34,360 bases of DNA, from NCBI RefSeq assembly GCF_009856865.1, contig NZ_WVUD01000041.1, forward strand, positions 1-34,360, given 5' to 3'. The position numbers and the translations under genes were made by a program. The stretch comes from Solidesulfovibrio aerotolerans (lineage in GTDB: Bacteria > Desulfobacterota > Desulfovibrionia > Desulfovibrionales > Desulfovibrionaceae). Shown here one piece after another: positions 34,244-34,360 of this stretch (its first letter is position 1; every line of letters begins with the position of its first letter). The notes beneath the pieces are model-generated. The model saw only the letters and a list, made by a program, of their open reading frames with translations, made no database searches and was not told the DNA's origin.

Positions 34244-34292
34244 CGGGCTCTGCCCGGACCCGCCGGGGGGGATAATCCCCCCCGGACCCCCT
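34244..34292. repeat. GC-rich intergenic hairpin repeat, copy 5, in the cysK leader
   Basis: On the - strand this reads GGGGTCCGGGGGG ATTAT CCCCCCC followed by GGCGGGTCCGGGCAGAGCCC. The core is the same as in copies 2 and 4, while the tail resembles copy 1. It lies within 50 bases of the cysK start. Confidence 0.65.
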
Positions 34293-34297
34293 TGGCG

Positions 34298-34344
34298 GGC
34301 GGCGCGGTTGTTGCGAGGGAAACCCTCGCAACAACCGCGCCGCC
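34298..34344. repeat. Perfect 22-bp inverted repeat with AAA loop
   Basis: Bases 34298-34319 and 34323-34344 are exact reverse complements, with AAA between them. The stem contains GGCGGCGCGGTTGTTGCGAG. There is no T run on either side. It could be the terminator of the gene beyond the window, a leader hairpin for cysK, or part of the neighbouring repeat. The last 16 bases of the window are unassigned. Confidence 0.85.
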
Positions 34345-34360
34345 AGTCAAAGGGAACCAA

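Noticed and set aside
1-34360. selC (tRNA-Sec) or in-frame UGA selenocysteine codons near selA and selB
   Set aside because: The only tRNA-like sequence I found is tRNA-Arg at 1665-1741, and no catalytic UGA readthrough context was seen.
1-34360. CRISPR array
   Set aside because: No regularly spaced direct repeats with unique spacers were seen; the recurring GC-rich blocks are scattered intergenic repeats.

Overview
The window is about 34 kb of GC-rich bacterial chromosome, apart from an AT-rich left edge. The gene content fits a sulfate-reducing Desulfovibrionaceae member (Desulfovibrio/Solidesulfovibrio type): a cobalt chelatase carrying a signal peptide, selenocysteine machinery (selA and selB), molybdate/tungstate-binding Mop proteins behind a palindrome with a 14-base spacer, and a strictly anaerobic style of corrin synthesis. 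The genus is an inference from gene content and codon bias; I ran no database search.

Layout. (1) 1-1741 is accessory DNA. It holds direct repeats resembling an IS21-type end, an AT-rich coiled-coil membrane gene whose frame is open right up to those repeats, a frameshifted lytic-transglycosylase remnant, and a tRNA-Arg(UCU) whose 3' end faces this DNA. (2) 1857-9022 is a housekeeping run on the + strand: metallo-beta-lactamase-fold hydrolase, folC, selA, M18 aminopeptidase, selB. (3) 9293-9797 holds a small membrane protein and a divergent exported protein. (4) 9838-14377 is a cobalamin-riboswitch operon: cbiK, ABC permease, ATPase, binding protein, cbiL, mostly with overlapping stops and starts. 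(5) 14575-22354 is a signalling block: a chemoreceptor with an exact 39-residue repeat after its second membrane helix, a response regulator with a degenerate HD-GYP domain, and a translationally coupled pair of GAF/PAS histidine kinase and receiver-HDOD protein. (6) 22781-24936 (- strand) holds D-serine ammonia-lyase and a DUF1848 iron-sulfur protein; 25125-27620 (+ strand) holds miaB, a bifunctional-nuclease family protein and a PHP phosphoesterase. (7) 27906-30127 is a LemA/TPM/TPM envelope operon. (8) 30254-31462 is a two-gene encapsulin nanocompartment: encapsulated ferritin with a C-terminal targeting peptide, then the shell protein. (9) 31807-32258 holds two tandem mop genes encoding identical 69-residue proteins, behind a 9-bp palindrome with a 14-base spacer and ahead of a strong terminator. 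(10) 32350-34226 (- strand) is cysK-cysE for cysteine synthesis.

Five intergenic gaps carry copies of a GC-rich, strongly self-complementary repeat. The most notable items are the encapsulin operon with its upstream inverted repeat and possible sigma-54 promoter, the identical mop pair with its putative operator, the intergenic repeat family, the truncated AT-rich gene next to a probable IS end, and a four-cysteine motif in the serine acetyltransferase. I found no CRISPR array, no rRNA, no selC and no in-frame selenocysteine codon.
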